Assembly (NCBI RefSeq): GCF_014652655.1
Contig: NZ_BMZF01000003.1
Coordinates: 62,001-126,000, forward strand
Source: Paramylibacter ulvae
Lineage (GTDB): Bacteria; Pseudomonadota; Alphaproteobacteria; Rhodobacterales; Rhodobacteraceae
Reading direction: 5' to 3'
DNA: 64,000 nucleotides
Below, in pieces: positions 63,387 to 64,000 of the stretch. The notes beneath the pieces are model-generated. The model worked only from the letters and a program-made list of their open reading frames with translations, searched no databases and had not been told where the DNA came from. Position numbers and translations under genes: made by a program. The first letter of the stretch is position 1. The number at the start of each line of letters is the position of its first letter.

Positions 63387-63573
63387 TGGAACATCCTCTT
63401 GTTGGCATTGATTTCTTATTCCGCATGTAGGGGGGCGTTAAGCGATTCACAAATGCCCAATTGGCATACCCGTGATGCAATCACTGCATATATTTTACGC
63501 AATGATTGCTTGGCTCTTGGCAGATGTTCTTGTTTCGTGCTATCCCTTGCAAAACAAAAACAAGAGGCAGGGC

Positions 63574-64000
63574 ATGCGCGTTATTGGAATTGATCCCGGA
63601 TTGCGAAATATGGGCTGGGGAATCGTGGATGTGTTTGGTTCCAAAACCAGACATATCGCAAATGGAACTTGTCATAGTTCGAACAAAGAAACCCTTGCTA
63701 TGCGTTTGATGTCATTGCATCGCCAATTGTCGGATGTTTTGGCCATTCACCAACCTGATACATCGGCGGTGGAACATACATTTGTGAACAAGGATGGCGC
63801 GGGGTCGTTAAAATTGGGGCAAGCGCGCGCGATTTGTTTGCTAGCACCTGCGCAATATGGTTTGGACGTTGCCGAATACGCCCCCAATCAGGTGAAAAAG
63901 GTTGTCGTTGGAGTGGGGCACGCAGAAAAACAACAGGTCGATCATATGGTACGGATGCAGCTGGGCGCGGTTGAAATTCATAGTGCTGATGCCGCCGACG
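63574..64000 (+). CDS. ruvC: Crossover junction endodeoxyribonuclease RuvC, 3' truncated
   Basis: The first 142 residues of RuvC, which cuts Holliday junctions during recombination and repair. Catalytic acidic residues are visible: Asp7 in [13 protein letters not shown], Glu in AVEHTFVN, and Asp near the end in SADAADA. GAGG lies six bases before ATG 63574. The frame runs off the right edge, so ruvA and ruvB, the usual followers, are outside. Confidence 0.95.
   Translation, partial: MRVIGIDPGLRNMGWGIVDVFGSKTRHIANGTCHSSNKETLAMRLMSLHRQLSDVLAIHQPDTSAVEHTFVNKDGAGSLKLGQARAICLLAPAQYGLDVAEYAPNQVKKVVVGVGHAEKQQVDHMVRMQLGAVEIHSADAAD

Noticed and set aside
63375-63593. 72-residue open frame upstream of ruvC
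   Set aside because: It overlaps the ruvC start and the DUF1127 start region, has no good ribosome site, and a composition unlike a real protein.
1-64000. CRISPR arrays, insertion sequences, prophage genes, tRNA or rRNA genes
   Set aside because: I looked for regular repeat-spacer units, transposase or integrase genes, tRNA-like cloverleafs and rRNA-like stretches and found none convincing. The only regular repeat array (29092) has three-base spacers.

Overview
This 64 kb window reads as ordinary, gene-dense chromosome from an alphaproteobacterium of the order Rhodobacterales (marine Roseobacter-type), from a lineage with moderate to low GC by eye. The indicators are the irr / fabA-fabB-fabI arrangement, a Ros/MucR regulator, DUF1127, a Hint_2-type Hint-domain protein, a SAM/SAH riboswitch before metK (a class reported from Rhodobacterales), phoH-ybeY-corC-lnt-metK-trmB synteny, and an ihfB-lapA-trpF-trpB cluster. 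I see no rRNA or tRNA genes, insertion sequences, prophage or CRISPR array. About 57 protein genes are supported. Two are cut by the window edges (coaBC at the left, ruvC at the right).

Layout. 1-9.3 kb: coaBC end, dut, a membrane-anchored MoeB/ThiF-type protein, a hydroxyacid dehydrogenase, an SH3-domain protein, an M3 peptidase, a dimethylglycine-dehydrogenase-like flavoenzyme and a predicted membrane-anchored zinc peptidase. 9.3-17 kb: a long leftward run from fabA-fabB-fabI through an M50 protease, a HAD dehalogenase, an alpha/beta hydrolase, a PLP dehydratase and an EEP phosphoesterase, facing irr. 17-29 kb: glycosyltransferase-like protein, mucR-type regulator, miaB, an OmpA protein and lipoprotein sharing a novel-looking motif, then phoH-ybeY-corC-lnt, the riboswitch with metK, trmB, aroA-cmk. 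29-35.7 kb: an EF-hand protein and a Hint protein lying between cmk and rpsA, then ihfB, lapA-like, trpF-trpB. 35.8-40.4 kb: a leftward nonulosonate (sialic or legionaminic acid) set. 40.5-47.7 kb: ccmF-ccmG-ccmH-ccmI and a divergent DsbD/ScsB-like and DsbA/ScsC-like pair. 47.7-55 kb: a carnitine / gamma-butyrobetaine catabolic operon with its divergent GlxA-type regulator. 55-64 kb: glnE with a small coupled gene, rpsD, a glycosyltransferase, a glycine-zipper lipoprotein, an MFS transporter, prmA, a small membrane protein, a DUF1127 protein and ruvC.

How they fit together. The carnitine operon should yield glycine betaine and acetyl-CoA. The dimethylglycine-dehydrogenase-like gene near the left end could act further down the same methylated-amine route, and metK under SAM/SAH control ties to methyl-group economy. 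The ccm genes and the thiol-redox pair serve envelope thiol chemistry and cytochrome c maturation.

The most unexplained signals are non-coding. The strongest is a five-copy, exactly 11-bp-phased direct-repeat array between cmk and the EF-hand gene. Strong inverted repeats sit in the scsB/scsC-like and cdhR/cdhA intergenic regions and just after ihfB. Among proteins, the most curious is the IWVDPxGCxHW module shared by two adjacent secreted proteins. No clearly new multi-gene system is evident. All calls are by eye from motifs and context, without database searches.
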